DNA of 49,921 nt from Malikia spinosa (GCF_002980625.1 NZ_PVLR01000057.1:1-49921), one strand, 5' to 3'. Positions 34,751 to 43,993 are shown, counted from the first letter of the stretch. A program made the numbers and translations. Notes: a model not told the origin generated them from the sequence alone.

Positions 34751-34782
34751 GAAAAATGAGACCCTGATGAAAGCTGGGTCTC
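34751..34782 (-). terminator. Minus-strand terminator upstream of the small nuclease gene
   Basis: On the minus strand TGAGACCC, an 11-nt loop and GGGTCTCA are followed by TTTTT. It should stop transcription entering from the right end of the transposon before the nuclease-like gene at 34691. A second stem, TTTCGGGC-A-GCCCGAAA, lies next to it (34737-34753). Confidence 0.7.
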
Positions 34783-34877
34783 ATAAAAACCTTTTCGCTG
34801 TCATCACGTCTAGACTCCTTCTCAGGAAGGAAAAGACGAGAAGCTAGCTGCACAAACGCAGAGTTGGCAAGGCCTAT

Positions 34878-35240
34878 TCACAACATAGACGACAGGAAGG
34901 AACCTATGTCTGAAAGCGGTGGCGGTGGCGGTGGCGGTGGCGGTGGCGGTGGCGGTGGCACAACAGTTTCACCTGTGGCGGCATCTGGATTTTCGCGTTG
35001 CGCGCCGCCTTGGGCTCGCTTCTGAAAGCTGAGTCGCGGAAAGCGGCCATTGGCGAACTTCAGCTCACAACCTAAGCCAGTCATCGGTGGCAGGGTTCTG
35101 GCCGCCTGCTCCTGACCGGAGCTCCAGTTCGGTGCTGTCCAATATTGTCTCCAGGCACACTTGCCCTGGCATGCCCAAGTCAATGTTTCGTCTTTGGAGA
35201 GCAGCTGGTCGTCTGTCGTGTTTTTTGCAGAACAGGCCAT
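34878..35240 (-). CDS. Doubtful ORF with polyproline repeat
   Basis: A frame of 120 codons with ATG 35240 (MACSAKNTTDDQ) that is Cys- and Trp-containing and ends in a run of about 14 prolines encoded by the GGCGGT repeat. No family and no ribosome site are apparent, and the frame could be chance. Included because the repeat might change its length. Confidence 0.2.
   Translation of the reverse strand: MACSAKNTTDDQLLSKDETLTWACQGKCAWRQYWTAPNWSSGQEQAARTLPPMTGLGCELKFANGRFPRLSFQKRAQGGAQRENPDAATGETVVPPPPPPPPPPPPPPLSDIGSFLSSML
34916..34959. repeat. Hexanucleotide microsatellite, GGCGGT x about 7
   Basis: Tandem GGCGGT units without interruption. Such repeats change length by slippage. Confidence 0.9.
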
Positions 35241-35299
35241 GGCAGGGGTACCGGTTGTCGTGATTTTTGAATTAAGACGAATGTTTTGTCGTCTTTTTT

Positions 35300-35460
35300 G
35301 AAATAACATCGCCACCGCATGAGGCCGTTAGCCAAGGCCACGGCGGCAATCGAGACTCCGGGTTGCAGGCAAGCCTCGATGACAGAAGCTTGAAACTCAT
35401 GGGGACCCCGCTGGCGTCCGCCTGGGAGCTGGGCGAAGTTGGTGTTCATGTGTCCGCGTG
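35300..35460 (-). pseudogene. IS66 tnpA relic 1
   Basis: The minus strand encodes MNTNFAQLPGGRQRG and EFQASVIEACLQPGVSIAAV-ALANGL, matching residues 1-50 of the intact TnpA at 14775-15182. The rest of the gene is missing. The upstream sequence (35455-35485) also matches the IS66 leader. Confidence 0.85.
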
Positions 35461-35559
35461 TAGATAAGCGGACACAAGTATCCTTCAGGGCATCCGCCTG
35501 CGGCGGACGAAGAGAAAACGACGCACGATCTGGTGCAAGATCTGGTCGAAATGGATGCG

Positions 35560-35775
35560 CTTGGCTTGTACTGATACCGACTGGGGTCGGTAATGCACCA
35601 GGATGATCCACTTGTGCACCATGTTGGCGATGTGCCCGTTGAGTCCAGACCGCAGCGACACCAACGTCCAACTGGACGGCTAGGCGATTTTTGTGTTCAT
35701 GTGTCCGCTTAAATATTAGCGGATACAAGCATTCTTCGAGGGTGAAGTTACTCTCAAGACTGGGTTCGCCGGACC
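35560..35775 (-). pseudogene. IS66 tnpA relic 2 with terminal repeat remnant
   Basis: A second TnpA start, MNTKIA, is followed by a stop and then by NGHIANMVHKWIILVHYRP, which aligns with the HTH end of intact TnpA (NANMVRKWVIN). Upstream, CTGGGTTCGCCGGA at 35760-35773 matches the IS66 inverted repeat. It stands in tandem with relic 1, so two IS66 insertions decayed here. Confidence 0.75.
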
Positions 35776-35787
35776 AGTCACTTACCT

Positions 35788-35919
35788 CAGAACAGAACTT
35801 TATTGTCAGTTACCGCCGACTGCAGAACAGATCTTTAATGTCATAGAAAAATTACTGAAAAGTTAATTATTAAATTAAATCAACAATTTACCAGAACAGA
35901 ACTTTAATGTCTGTGACCA
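35788..35919. repeat. Transposon right end: three TnsB-type repeats
   Basis: Inverted copies of the left-end motif lie at about 35788-35809, 35823-35843 and 35891-35919 (terminal). The terminal copy reads inward TGGTCACAGACATTAAAGTT. An AT-rich spacer separates the second and terminal copies. Confidence 0.85.
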
Positions 35920-36784
35920 AATCGATCGCGGCCTGGTCGCCGACCACCAGCGCAGCCAGCACGCCGGCGGCGCGCGCATCCGGCACCGCGGCCTGGATCG
36001 CGGCGCGCACCGCCTGGCGCGCCTGCGCCACCGGCAACCAGACCTGGCCGGGCAGCAGCCGCGGCGCCGGCTGGGCGCGGCCCTCGCGCACCGAGCCGGT
36101 GGCCTGCAAGCCCTGCTCCCACAGCCACAGCTCGAGGTCGAAGCCCTGCGGATTGGCCAGGCCATGCGGGCGCTGCAGCCGCGCGACCAGTTCCCAGCGC
36201 TGCCCGGGCAGCAGGGTCGGCGGCGCGATCGGTGTCTGTTTCGTTGGCTTCGCTGGCTGCGCCTGGGCCTGGGCCTGGGCCTGGGCCTGGGCCTGGGCAT
36301 CGGATTCTGCACTGCGGCTCCACCAGCCGAGCTGAACCCGGCTGGGCGGATCGACCAGCAGACCGTTCCAGCGCGCCGACTCGACGGCGAACTCGAACTG
36401 CACGCCGCGCTCACCTGGGCGCGGCAGCCCCGCCACATAGCCCACCAGCAGCAGCTCCTGGCCGTCGAGCGCCGCGGGCAGCACCTGGCCGAGGCGCTCG
36501 AGCGCGCGCAGGCCGGTCGAGCCGGCCATCAGCGCCAGCGCTGCAAAGGCCGCAAGCGCAGGGCGCAGCCAGACCCCGGCAACTGCCGACCGCGTCCATC
36601 CACGATGGGCCCCCAGCCCGCCTGGTCCGCCACTTCCAGCATTCCGGCGGCGAATCATCCAGGACAGCCCGGCCAGCCCACCCCCCAGCAGCAGCAGGCC
36701 CAGATAGGCGCGCGCGCTCCAGAGCGAGGGCTGCTGCAGCTGCAGCGCCACCCCCGTCACCGCGCCGAGCAGCGGAGCGATCAT
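35920..36784 (-). pseudogene. comEC: comEC, 5' part, cut by the transposon
   Basis: The N-terminal part of ComEC, about 287 codons from ATG 36784: membrane helices at the start (IAPLLGAVTGVALQ, ARAYLGLLLLGGG), a soluble OB-fold-like DUF4131 region, and then VLAALVVGDQAAID, which is the conserved segment just before the competence domain. After AAID the frame runs into the transposon and stops within about ten codons. The soluble part contains an Ala-Gln repeat (see the tandem repeat). The 3' part is at 4767-6422. Confidence 0.92.
36261..36299. repeat. GGGCCT tandem repeat inside comEC
   Basis: About six hexanucleotide units that encode an alternating Ala-Gln run in ComEC. It keeps the frame at any copy number, so length changes would be tolerated. 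Confidence 0.85.
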
Positions 36785-36798
36785 GACCCGGTCAATCC

Positions 36799-36827
36799 TT
36801 GACCATAATCAACAGATTCGTCATACA
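36799..36827 (+). promoter_or_regulatory. Possible promoter of the transglutaminase operon
   Basis: TTGACC and CATACA with a 17-bp spacer lie about 95 bp before ATG 36920 in the divergent gap with comEC. The -10 box is poor. Confidence 0.3.
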
Positions 36828-36919
36828 GACTGGCGCGCAACTTGCTAGGATGCTGTGAGCCAGATCCCTCCGATCGAGACGGTCCATATTCCCCAGCCTC
36901 CCATCCCTGAAAGTTACAG

Positions 36920-39900
36920 ATGGCGATCCATGTTGCTCTGAATCACGTCACGCACTACCGCTATGACCGCCCGGTCAATCTCGGTCCCCAGGTCGTGCGG
37001 CTGCGTCCGGCGCCGCACAGCCGCACCAAGGTCCTGTCGTATTCGCAGAAGATAGAACCGGCCGAGCATTTCATCAACTGGCAGCAGGACCCGTTCTCGA
37101 ACTACCAGGCGCGGCTGGTGTTCCCGAACCCGACGCGCGAGCTCAAGGTCACGGTCGACCTGGTGGTCGAGATGGCGGTGCACAACCCGTTCGACTTCTT
37201 CCTCGAGCCCAGCGCCGAGAACTTCCCCTTCGGCTACAGCCCCGAGCTGGAGGCCGAACTCGCGCCCTACCGCATCAAGTCCGAACTGACGCCGCTGCTG
37301 GCGGCCTACCTGAAACAGGTGGACCAGAAGGAGCAGCGCACGATCGACTTCCTGGTCGGCATCAACCAGAAGCTGCAGCAGGACATCTCCTACACGATCC
37401 GGATGGAGCCGGGCGTGCAGACGCCCGAGGACACGCTGACCAAGCGCAGCGGCTCCTGCCGCGACACCGGCTGGCTGCTGGTGCAGCTGCTGCGCCAGCT
37501 CGGCCTGGCCGCGCGCTTCGTCTCGGGCTACCTGATCCAGCTGACCCCCGATGTCAAGGCCATCGACGGCCCGAGCGGCACCGAGGTCGACTTCACCGAC
37601 CTGCACGCCTGGTGCGAGGTGTTCCTGCCTGGCGCGGGCTGGATCGGACTCGACCCGACCTCGGGCCTGCTGGCCGGCGAAGGCCATATCCCGCTGGCCT
37701 GCACGCCGCAACCCTCGAGCGCCGCGCCGATCGATGGCGCGCTCGACGAGTGCGAGGTCGAGTTCGAGCACCTGATGCAGGTCACGCGCATCTACGAGTC
37801 GCCGCGCGTGACCCGGCCCTACAGCGACGAGCAGTGGCAAGAGATCCTGGCGCTGGGCGAGCAGGTCGACCGGGATCTGGTTGCGGGTGACGTGCGCCTG
37901 ACCATGGGCGGCGAGCCGACCTATGTCGCCACCCGCGACCGCGACGCGGCCGAATGGAACACCGACGCGCTCGGTCCCACCAAGCGCAACTACGCGACCG
38001 AGCTGCTCGGACGCCTGCGCGATCAATACGGCAGCGGCGGCTTCGTCCATCTGGGCCAGGGCAAGTGGTACCCGGGCGAGCAACTGCCGCGCTGGGCGCT
38101 GTCGCTCTACTGGCGTGCCGACGGCGAGCCGGTCTGGCACGATCAGACCCGCTTCGCCGACGAGCGCGACCCGGCCCGCTATACGGCCGAGGACGCGCAG
38201 CGCTTCACCGAGGCGCTGGCGCGCAAGCTCGGGCTGGCAACCGACTTCATCACCCCGGGTTACGAGGACAGCTGGTACTACCTGTGGCGCGAACGCAAGC
38301 TGCCGGTCAACGTCGACCCGTTCGACTCCAAGCTCGACGACGAGCTCGAGCGCGTGCGCCTGCGCCGCGTCTTCAGCCAGGGACTCGAGGCGGCGGTCGG
38401 CTATGTGCTGCCGCTGCAGGCCAGGCACGAGGTCCAGGCCAGCGGGCCGCGCTGGGGCACCGGCCCCTGGTTCTTCCGCGACGAGCGCATGTACCTGATC
38501 CCGGGTGATTCGCCGATGGGCTATCGGCTGCCGCTGGACTCGCTGCCCTGGGTGGCCGCGCGCGACTACCCCTATCACATCGAGCAGGACCCGAGCGTGG
38601 CGCGCGACCAGCTGCCCGCAGGCGCGGTGTTCTTGCAGCAGTACGCGCCGCACCAGTTCGGCGGCGGCTTCGCCGAGGGCGGCGTAGTGGCGATGCAGAA
38701 CCGCGAGTACGGCTGGCACGAGGCCGCCCAGGGTTCAGGCCTGGACGGCAAGGCCGGTTCCGGGCTCGAGGCGGGCATTGACAGCGGCACTGGAACCGGC
38801 ATCGGCAACGATCAGGCCAGCGGCCTGACATCGGCCGACGCGGCCCGTCAGCCAGCCCGCCACGAGTCGGCGCACTGGCTGACCCGCACCGCGCTGTGCG
38901 TCGAGGCGCGCGATCCGCAACGCGCCAACGGCCCGAAGGCCGAGGTCCGCCATGGCGGCGCCAGCTGCCACCTCTACGTCTTCATGCCGCCGCTGCAGCG
39001 CCTGGAGGACTACCTGAGCCTGCTGGCCGCGCTCGAAGCCACCGCGGTCGAGCTCGACGTCCAGATCGTGCTCGAAGGCTACCCGCCGCCGCGCGACCCG
39101 CGCCTCAAGCTGCTGCAAGTCACCCCCGACCCGGGCGTGATCGAGGTCAACATCCACCCGTCGAGCAGCTGGGCCGAGCTGGTCGAGCGCACCGAGTTCC
39201 TCTACGAGGCCGCGCACCAGACCCACCTCTGCGCCGAGAAGTTCATGACCGACGGCCGCCACACCGGCACCGGCGGCGGCAACCATTTCGTGCTCGGCGG
39301 CGCCACGCCCTCGGACTCGCCCTTCCTGCGCAAACCCGAGGTGCTGGCCAGCCTGCTGGCCTACTGGCACAACCACCCTTCCCTGAGCTATCTGTTCAGC
39401 GGCATGTTCATCGGCCCGACCAGCCAGGCGCCGCGCGTCGACGAAGCGCGCAACGACCAGCTCTACGAGCTCGAGATCGCGCTGGAGCAGATCGCGCGCA
39501 ACCGCGAACTGCACGGCGAAGCGATGCCGCCCTGGCTGGTCGACCGCACGCTGCGCAACATCCTGATCGACATCACCGGCAACACGCATCGCAGCGAGTT
39601 CAGCATCGACAAGCTCTACTCGCCGGACTCGTCCACCGGACGGCTCGGCCTGCTCGAGCTGCGCGCCTTCGAGATGCCGCCACATGCCCGCATGAGCATC
39701 GCGCAGCAGCTGCTGCTGCGCGCGCTGGTGGCCCGCTTCTGGCAGCAGCCCCAGGTCGGCAAGCTGGCGCGCTGGGGCACCGAACTGCACGACCGCTTCC
39801 TGCTGCCGACCTTCGTGCAGATGGATTTCGACGATGTGCTCGACGACCTGGCCGCCTTCGGCTACCCGTTCGACAAGGCCTGGTTCGCGCCGCATTTCGA

Positions 39901-40444
39901 ATTCCGCTTCCCGCTGGTGGGCCAGCTCGCGACGCGCGGCATCGAACTCACCTTGCGCAACGCGCTCGAGCCCTGGCATGTGATGGGCGAGGAAAACACC
40001 TCGGGCGGCACGGCGCGCTATGTCGACTCCTCGCTCGAGCGGCTCGAGGTCCGCGTCAGCGGCTGGAACGACACGCGCTACCTGCTGACCGTCAACGGCC
40101 GCGCGCTGCCGCTGCAGAGCACCGGCACCGTGGGCGACTATGTGGCTGGCGTGCGCTACAAGGCCTGGAACCCGCCGTCCTCGCTGCATCCGACCATCGG
40201 CGTGCACGCGCCGCTGGTGTTCGACATCGTCGACAGCTGGATGCAGCGCTCGCTGGGCGGCTGCCAGTACCATGTCACGCACCCGGGCGGTCGCAACTAC
40301 GACAGCTTCCCGGTCAACTCCTACGAGGCCGAGAGCCGCCGCCTGGCGCGCTTCTTCCAGATGGGACACACGCCGGGCCGGATGCAGGCCGAGCCGGCGC
40401 AACCGAGCCGGGAGTTCCCGTTCACGCTCGACCTGCGGCGCTGA
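36920..40444 (+). CDS. Large transglutaminase-like protein (DUF2126)
   Basis: A 1174-residue cytoplasmic protein. Residues 1-300 form a bacterial transglutaminase-like N-terminal domain and a papain-like core with C180 (RSGSCRDTG), His in DLHAWCEVF and Asp in GLDPTSG. The remainder is DUF2126, with blocks such as LTMGGEPTYVATRD, WYPGEQLPRWALSLYWR, DGRHTGTGGGNHFVLGG and the C-terminal HPGGRNYDSFPVNSYEAE. Proteins of this kind occur with circularly permuted ATP-grasp and alpha-E proteins, as here; they are presumed peptidases or amidases of an unknown peptide product. First gene of the plus-strand operon. Confidence 0.92.
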   Translation: MAIHVALNHVTHYRYDRPVNLGPQVVRLRPAPHSRTKVLSYSQKIEPAEHFINWQQDPFSNYQARLVFPNPTRELKVTVDLVVEMAVHNPFDFFLEPSAENFPFGYSPELEAELAPYRIKSELTPLLAAYLKQVDQKEQRTIDFLVGINQKLQQDISYTIRMEPGVQTPEDTLTKRSGSCRDTGWLLVQLLRQLGLAARFVSGYLIQLTPDVKAIDGPSGTEVDFTDLHAWCEVFLPGAGWIGLDPTSGLLAGEGHIPLACTPQPSSAAPIDGALDECEVEFEHLMQVTRIYESPRVTRPYSDEQWQEILALGEQVDRDLVAGDVRLTMGGEPTYVATRDRDAAEWNTDALGPTKRNYATELLGRLRDQYGSGGFVHLGQGKWYPGEQLPRWALSLYWRADGEPVWHDQTRFADERDPARYTAEDAQRFTEALARKLGLATDFITPGYEDSWYYLWRERKLPVNVDPFDSKLDDELERVRLRRVFSQGLEAAVGYVLPLQARHEVQASGPRWGTGPWFFRDERMYLIPGDSPMGYRLPLDSLPWVAARDYPYHIEQDPSVARDQLPAGAVFLQQYAPHQFGGGFAEGGVVAMQNREYGWHEAAQGSGLDGKAGSGLEAGIDSGTGTGIGNDQASGLTSADAARQPARHESAHWLTRTALCVEARDPQRANGPKAEVRHGGASCHLYVFMPPLQRLEDYLSLLAALEATAVELDVQIVLEGYPPPRDPRLKLLQVTPDPGVIEVNIHPSSSWAELVERTEFLYEAAHQTHLCAEKFMTDGRHTGTGGGNHFVLGGATPSDSPFLRKPEVLASLLAYWHNHPSLSYLFSGMFIGPTSQAPRVDEARNDQLYELEIALEQIARNRELHGEAMPPWLVDRTLRNILIDITGNTHRSEFSIDKLYSPDSSTGRLGLLELRAFEMPPHARMSIAQQLLLRALVARFWQQPQVGKLARWGTELHDRFLLPTFVQMDFDDVLDDLAAFGYPFDKAWFAPHFEFRFPLVGQLATRGIELTLRNALEPWHVMGEENTSGGTARYVDSSLERLEVRVSGWNDTRYLLTVNGRALPLQSTGTVGDYVAGVRYKAWNPPSSLHPTIGVHAPLVFDIVDSWMQRSLGGCQYHVTHPGGRNYDSFPVNSYEAESRRLARFFQMGHTPGRMQAEPAQPSREFPFTLDLRR

Positions 40445-40458
40445 GGCTTGTCAAAAGG

Positions 40459-43065
40459 ATGGGACTGGGCGGCGAAACAGGCATACTTCGGCTGTCTTCG
40501 TCGCTCGTGCACCGTCTCACCTTGAACGCCATCCCACTGCCCAGTCCTCCCGCCAGCCCGGCCTGCCCCCAAGCCCTGGCGCTCTCGCTTGCCCAATCGG
40601 TTGCACCGGGGCATCGCGACGAGTTGCGCGGCGGCCTGGCCGCGGCTGACGGACCAGAAGGCCTGGCGCCCGAGTGGGGCGAGTTTTTCGACCACCTGGG
40701 CGCAGAAGGCCTGGCCGACCTGAACCGGCGCGAGCAAAGCGTGGTGCGCCAGTTGCGCGACAACGGCGTGACCTACAACGTCTACGCCGACCAGGACAGC
40801 CAGCAGCGGCCCTGGTCGATCGACCTGTTTCCGCTGATCGTCCCGGCCGCCGAATGGAGCAAGATCGAAGCTGGCGTGCTGCAGCGGGCCAGGCTGCTCA
40901 ACGCCATCATGGCCGACCTCTACGGCCCGCAGCAGCTGCTGGAGCAGGGTTTCCTGCCGCCCGCGCTGGTGCAGGGACACCCGGGCTATCTGCGCGCCAT
41001 GCGTGGCCTGCGTCCGGCGGGCGACACCTGGCTGCATGTGGTCGCGGTCGACCTAGCCCATGGTCCCGACGGCCGCTGGCGGGTGGTCTCGCACCGCACC
41101 CAGTCGCCCTCGGGCCTGGGCTATCTGCTGGAAAACCGGATCACGATCGGGCGCCAGTTCCCGAACGCCTTCAACGCGATGAAGGTCCAGCGCCTGGGCG
41201 CGAGCTACAAGGCGCTGATGCAGGGCCTGCGCGCGCTCAGTCCCAAGGGTGCCGACGCGCGCATCGCGCTGCTGACACCCGGTCCCTACAACGAAACCTA
41301 CTTCGAGCACGCCTACCTGGCGCGCTACCTGGGCCTGCCACTGGTCGAGGGCAACGACCTGACGGTGCGCGACCAGCGGGTCTACCTCAAGACCCTGCAC
41401 GGGCTCGAGCCGGTCGACGTGCTGATCAAGCGCCTGGGCGACGAATGGCTGGACCCGCTCGAGCTGCGCTCGGAGTCGGCGCTCGGCGTGCCGGGCCTGA
41501 TGCAGGCCGTGCGCGCCGGCCATGTCATGCTGGCCAATGCGCCGGGCTCGGCGCCGCTGGAGTCGAGCGCGATGCTGGGCTTCCTGCCCGCGATCAGCCG
41601 GCAGCTGCTCGGCGAGGAGCTGCACCTGAGCTCGCTGCCGACCTGGTGGTGTGGCGAAGCCGCCAGCCTGGCCGACGGCCTGCACCGGCTCGAGCGCAGC
41701 GTGGTCAAGCGCACCTACCCGCGCACCAGCAGCGAGACCGAGATCGGCCCGATGCTGAGCCCGAAGGCCATGGCCGAACTGCGCGAGCGCATCCGCAAGC
41801 AGCCCGACCAGTACACGCTGCAGTCCTATCTGCCGCTGTCCCAGCAGCCGACCTGGCGCGAAGGCGAGATCGTGCCGCGCGCGGTCATGCTGCGCGTGTT
41901 CGCGCTCTGCGACGGACCGCAATCCTGGCGCGTGCTGCCCGGCGGACTGGTGCGCATGGCGCCGCCCGGACAGGCGATCGCCTCGATGCAAAGCGGCGGC
42001 AGCAGCGCCGACTGCTGGGTCCAGACCGAGGGCGAGATCGACCGCACCAGCATGCTGCCCGATGCGCACAACGCGCGCGCCCATGCCCAGCAAAAGCGCA
42101 TCGTCTCGAGCCGTTCGGCCGAAAACCTGTTCTGGCTTGGCCGCTACACCGAGCGCGCCGACAACAGCCTGCGGCTGGCCAGGCTGACACTGCGCCTGCT
42201 GCAGGGCGAACAACTCAACAGCGCCGACCTGCTGAAGTGGCTCAGCACGGCCGCACGCCGCCACGGCCTGGTCCCGTTCGATGCGCCCGATCCGGCCCAG
42301 TCGGTGCGCGGATTCGAGCGCCAGCTGATCCAGCAGCTCGGCGTCGGCTCGGGCGCCACCAGCGTCGGCTACAACCTGCGCGCACTGCGCCTGTCGGCCG
42401 ACCAGGTGCGCGAACGCCTGTCGCTCGACCTGCGCGCGCTGATCGAGCGCGTCGACGCACAGTTCACGGCGCGCCATGCCCTGCTCTGCGCCGACGCCGA
42501 GTACGCACCGCAGGAAGCGCTCGACGCGCTCAACGAGGCCAGCGGGCTGCTGACCGCGATCACCGGCGAGCAGACCGACCGCATGGTGCGCGATGACGGC
42601 TGGCGCATGCTCAGCATCGGCCGCCACATCGAGCGCTTGCACACGCTGGCGGGCTCGCTGGCGCTGGCGATGGAGAGCGGCTGCCTGCGCCATGACGACG
42701 GTTTCGAGGCCGTGCTGGCACTGTTTGACAGCACGATCACCTTCCACTACCAGTACCAGCAGCGGCGCGACCGCACCGCGCTGCTCGACGTGCTGATCGT
42801 CAACCGCGACAACCCGCGCTCGCTGGGCTGGGTGCTGTCGACGCTGCGTTCGCGCCTGTCCAAGCTGCCGCGCGCCAAGGAGGACGGGATCAAGCTCAAG
42901 AGCCTGCTGCCCGACCCCGACGACTGGACACTGGACCAGCTCATGGAGCCGCCGCTGCTGCCGCTGATGCGCCAGATCGAGGGCTCGATGCTGATGCTGT
43001 CGACCCAGCTCGCGCAGCGCTATTTCAGCCACGCCGACCGCGTCAACACCAGCCTGATGGCCTGA
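40459..43065 (+). CDS. ATP-grasp and alpha-E fusion protein
   Basis: An 868-residue protein that joins a circularly permuted ATP-grasp domain (about residues 60-530; VTYNVYADQDSQQRPWSIDLFPLIVPAAEW, GYLLENRITIGRQFPNAF, SGGSSADCWV) to an alpha-E domain (about 545-865; SSRSAENLFWLGRYTERADNSLRLARL, later IGRHIERLHTLAGSL). The same two proteins are separate genes at 2272-4693, so this is a fused paralogue. The start is uncertain: ATG 40459 gives an unlike 15-30 residue leader, and GTG or TTG codons within the next 70 bp are possible. It ends 5 bp before the next gene. Confidence 0.9.
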   Translation: MGLGGETGILRLSSSLVHRLTLNAIPLPSPPASPACPQALALSLAQSVAPGHRDELRGGLAAADGPEGLAPEWGEFFDHLGAEGLADLNRREQSVVRQLRDNGVTYNVYADQDSQQRPWSIDLFPLIVPAAEWSKIEAGVLQRARLLNAIMADLYGPQQLLEQGFLPPALVQGHPGYLRAMRGLRPAGDTWLHVVAVDLAHGPDGRWRVVSHRTQSPSGLGYLLENRITIGRQFPNAFNAMKVQRLGASYKALMQGLRALSPKGADARIALLTPGPYNETYFEHAYLARYLGLPLVEGNDLTVRDQRVYLKTLHGLEPVDVLIKRLGDEWLDPLELRSESALGVPGLMQAVRAGHVMLANAPGSAPLESSAMLGFLPAISRQLLGEELHLSSLPTWWCGEAASLADGLHRLERSVVKRTYPRTSSETEIGPMLSPKAMAELRERIRKQPDQYTLQSYLPLSQQPTWREGEIVPRAVMLRVFALCDGPQSWRVLPGGLVRMAPPGQAIASMQSGGSSADCWVQTEGEIDRTSMLPDAHNARAHAQQKRIVSSRSAENLFWLGRYTERADNSLRLARLTLRLLQGEQLNSADLLKWLSTAARRHGLVPFDAPDPAQSVRGFERQLIQQLGVGSGATSVGYNLRALRLSADQVRERLSLDLRALIERVDAQFTARHALLCADAEYAPQEALDALNEASGLLTAITGEQTDRMVRDDGWRMLSIGRHIERLHTLAGSLALAMESGCLRHDDGFEAVLALFDSTITFHYQYQQRRDRTALLDVLIVNRDNPRSLGWVLSTLRSRLSKLPRAKEDGIKLKSLLPDPDDWTLDQLMEPPLLPLMRQIEGSMLMLSTQLAQRYFSHADRVNTSLMA

Positions 43066-43070
43066 TCCCC

Positions 43071-43982
43071 ATGCTGCTGCGCATCGTCCACCACACCCGC
43101 TACCGTTACCAGACCCCGGTGCTGCTGGCCCAGCACCTGGCCCACCTGCGCCCGCTGGAATGGCAGGGCCAGCAGGTGCTCGAGCACCATTTGAGCGTCA
43201 GCCCCGAACCCAGCCAGCTGCAGCAAGGCCTCGATGCCTTCGGCAACTGGCGCTGCTTCTTCGCGCTGCAAAGCGCGCACAAGACCCTCGATGTCGGCGC
43301 CGACAGCCTGGTGCAGACCCGCCCCCCCGCGCCGCTGCCCGATTCGCCGCCCTGGGAAGCGGTCTGCGAGGGCTTTCGCTACCACGCCGGCGCGCGCTAC
43401 CTGCCCGCGAGCGAATTCCTGTTCGCCTCGCCCTATGTGCCGCGCGACGAGGCCTTCGCCGCCTTCGCGCGTCCGGTCTTCACGCCCGGGCGGCCGCTGC
43501 TGGAGGCCTGCGAGGCACTGTGCAGCAAGATTCACACCGATCTCAAGTACGAGACCGCCAGCACCGAGGTCAACACGCCCGCGCTCGAGGCGCTGGCGCA
43601 GGGCAAGGGCGTATGCCAGGACTTCGCCCACATCATGATCGGCTGCCTGCGCAGCCTGGGCCTGGCCGCACGCTACGTCAGCGGCTACCTGCTGACCCAG
43701 CCGCCGCCAGGACAACCGCGCCTGATCGGCGCCGACGCCTCCCATGCCTGGGTCTCGGTCTGGTGCGACGGCGCCTGGCATGACTTCGACCCGACCAACG
43801 ACCGCTGCGGCAGCCCGAGTCCGGGCGAGGACTATGTCACGCTGACGCTGGGCCGCGACTTCGGCGATGTCTCGCCGCTGCGCGGCGTGATCCAGGGCGG
43901 CGGCGCGCACCTGCTGCAGGTCGATGTGACGGTGGCGCCGCCCGGGGAGTACCCGGACCAGGACCTCGTGCCCCCCGCTTGA
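43071..43982 (+). CDS. Transglutaminase-like protease
   Basis: A 303-residue protein with an N-terminal bacterial transglutaminase beta domain (LLRIVHHTRYRYQTPVLLAQHLAHLRP) and a papain-like core: C182 (GKGVCQDFAHIM), H225 (DASHAWVSVW) and an Asp in DFDPTND. It starts 5 bp after the fusion gene and completes the three-gene set transglutaminase, ATP-grasp/alpha-E, transglutaminase. The reaction in the cell is not known. Confidence 0.92.
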   Translation: MLLRIVHHTRYRYQTPVLLAQHLAHLRPLEWQGQQVLEHHLSVSPEPSQLQQGLDAFGNWRCFFALQSAHKTLDVGADSLVQTRPPAPLPDSPPWEAVCEGFRYHAGARYLPASEFLFASPYVPRDEAFAAFARPVFTPGRPLLEACEALCSKIHTDLKYETASTEVNTPALEALAQGKGVCQDFAHIMIGCLRSLGLAARYVSGYLLTQPPPGQPRLIGADASHAWVSVWCDGAWHDFDPTNDRCGSPSPGEDYVTLTLGRDFGDVSPLRGVIQGGGAHLLQVDVTVAPPGEYPDQDLVPPA

Positions 43983-43993
43983 AGCCGCCTGAC

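Larger units (their letters stand above)
6423..35919. mobile_element. Tn7-like transposon inserted in comEC
   Basis: The element is 29,497 bp with terminal inverted repeats TGGTGACTGACATTAAAG (left) and TGGTCACAGACATTAAAG (right, read inward). Both ends carry further copies of a TGACA-N5-GTTCTG motif: six on the left within about 310 bp and three on the right within about 130 bp, as expected for TnsB binding arrays. The flanks share AATC (6419-6422 and 35920-35923), and removing the element plus one AATC restores comEC in frame. Tn7 relatives normally give a 5-bp duplication, so the 4-bp overlap is slightly unusual. The element encodes TnsA, TnsB, TnsC and TniQ and carries defence-like cargo on both sides of them. 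Confidence 0.9.

Noticed and set aside
36920-43065. Long overlapping frames on the minus strand and in other plus frames (for example 36914-38719, 38735-40402, 40674-42596, 41053-43032)
   Set aside because: They are shadows caused by high GC content. Their sequences are low-complexity Arg/Ala/Gly or Gln/His-rich, while the chosen frames have full family similarity.
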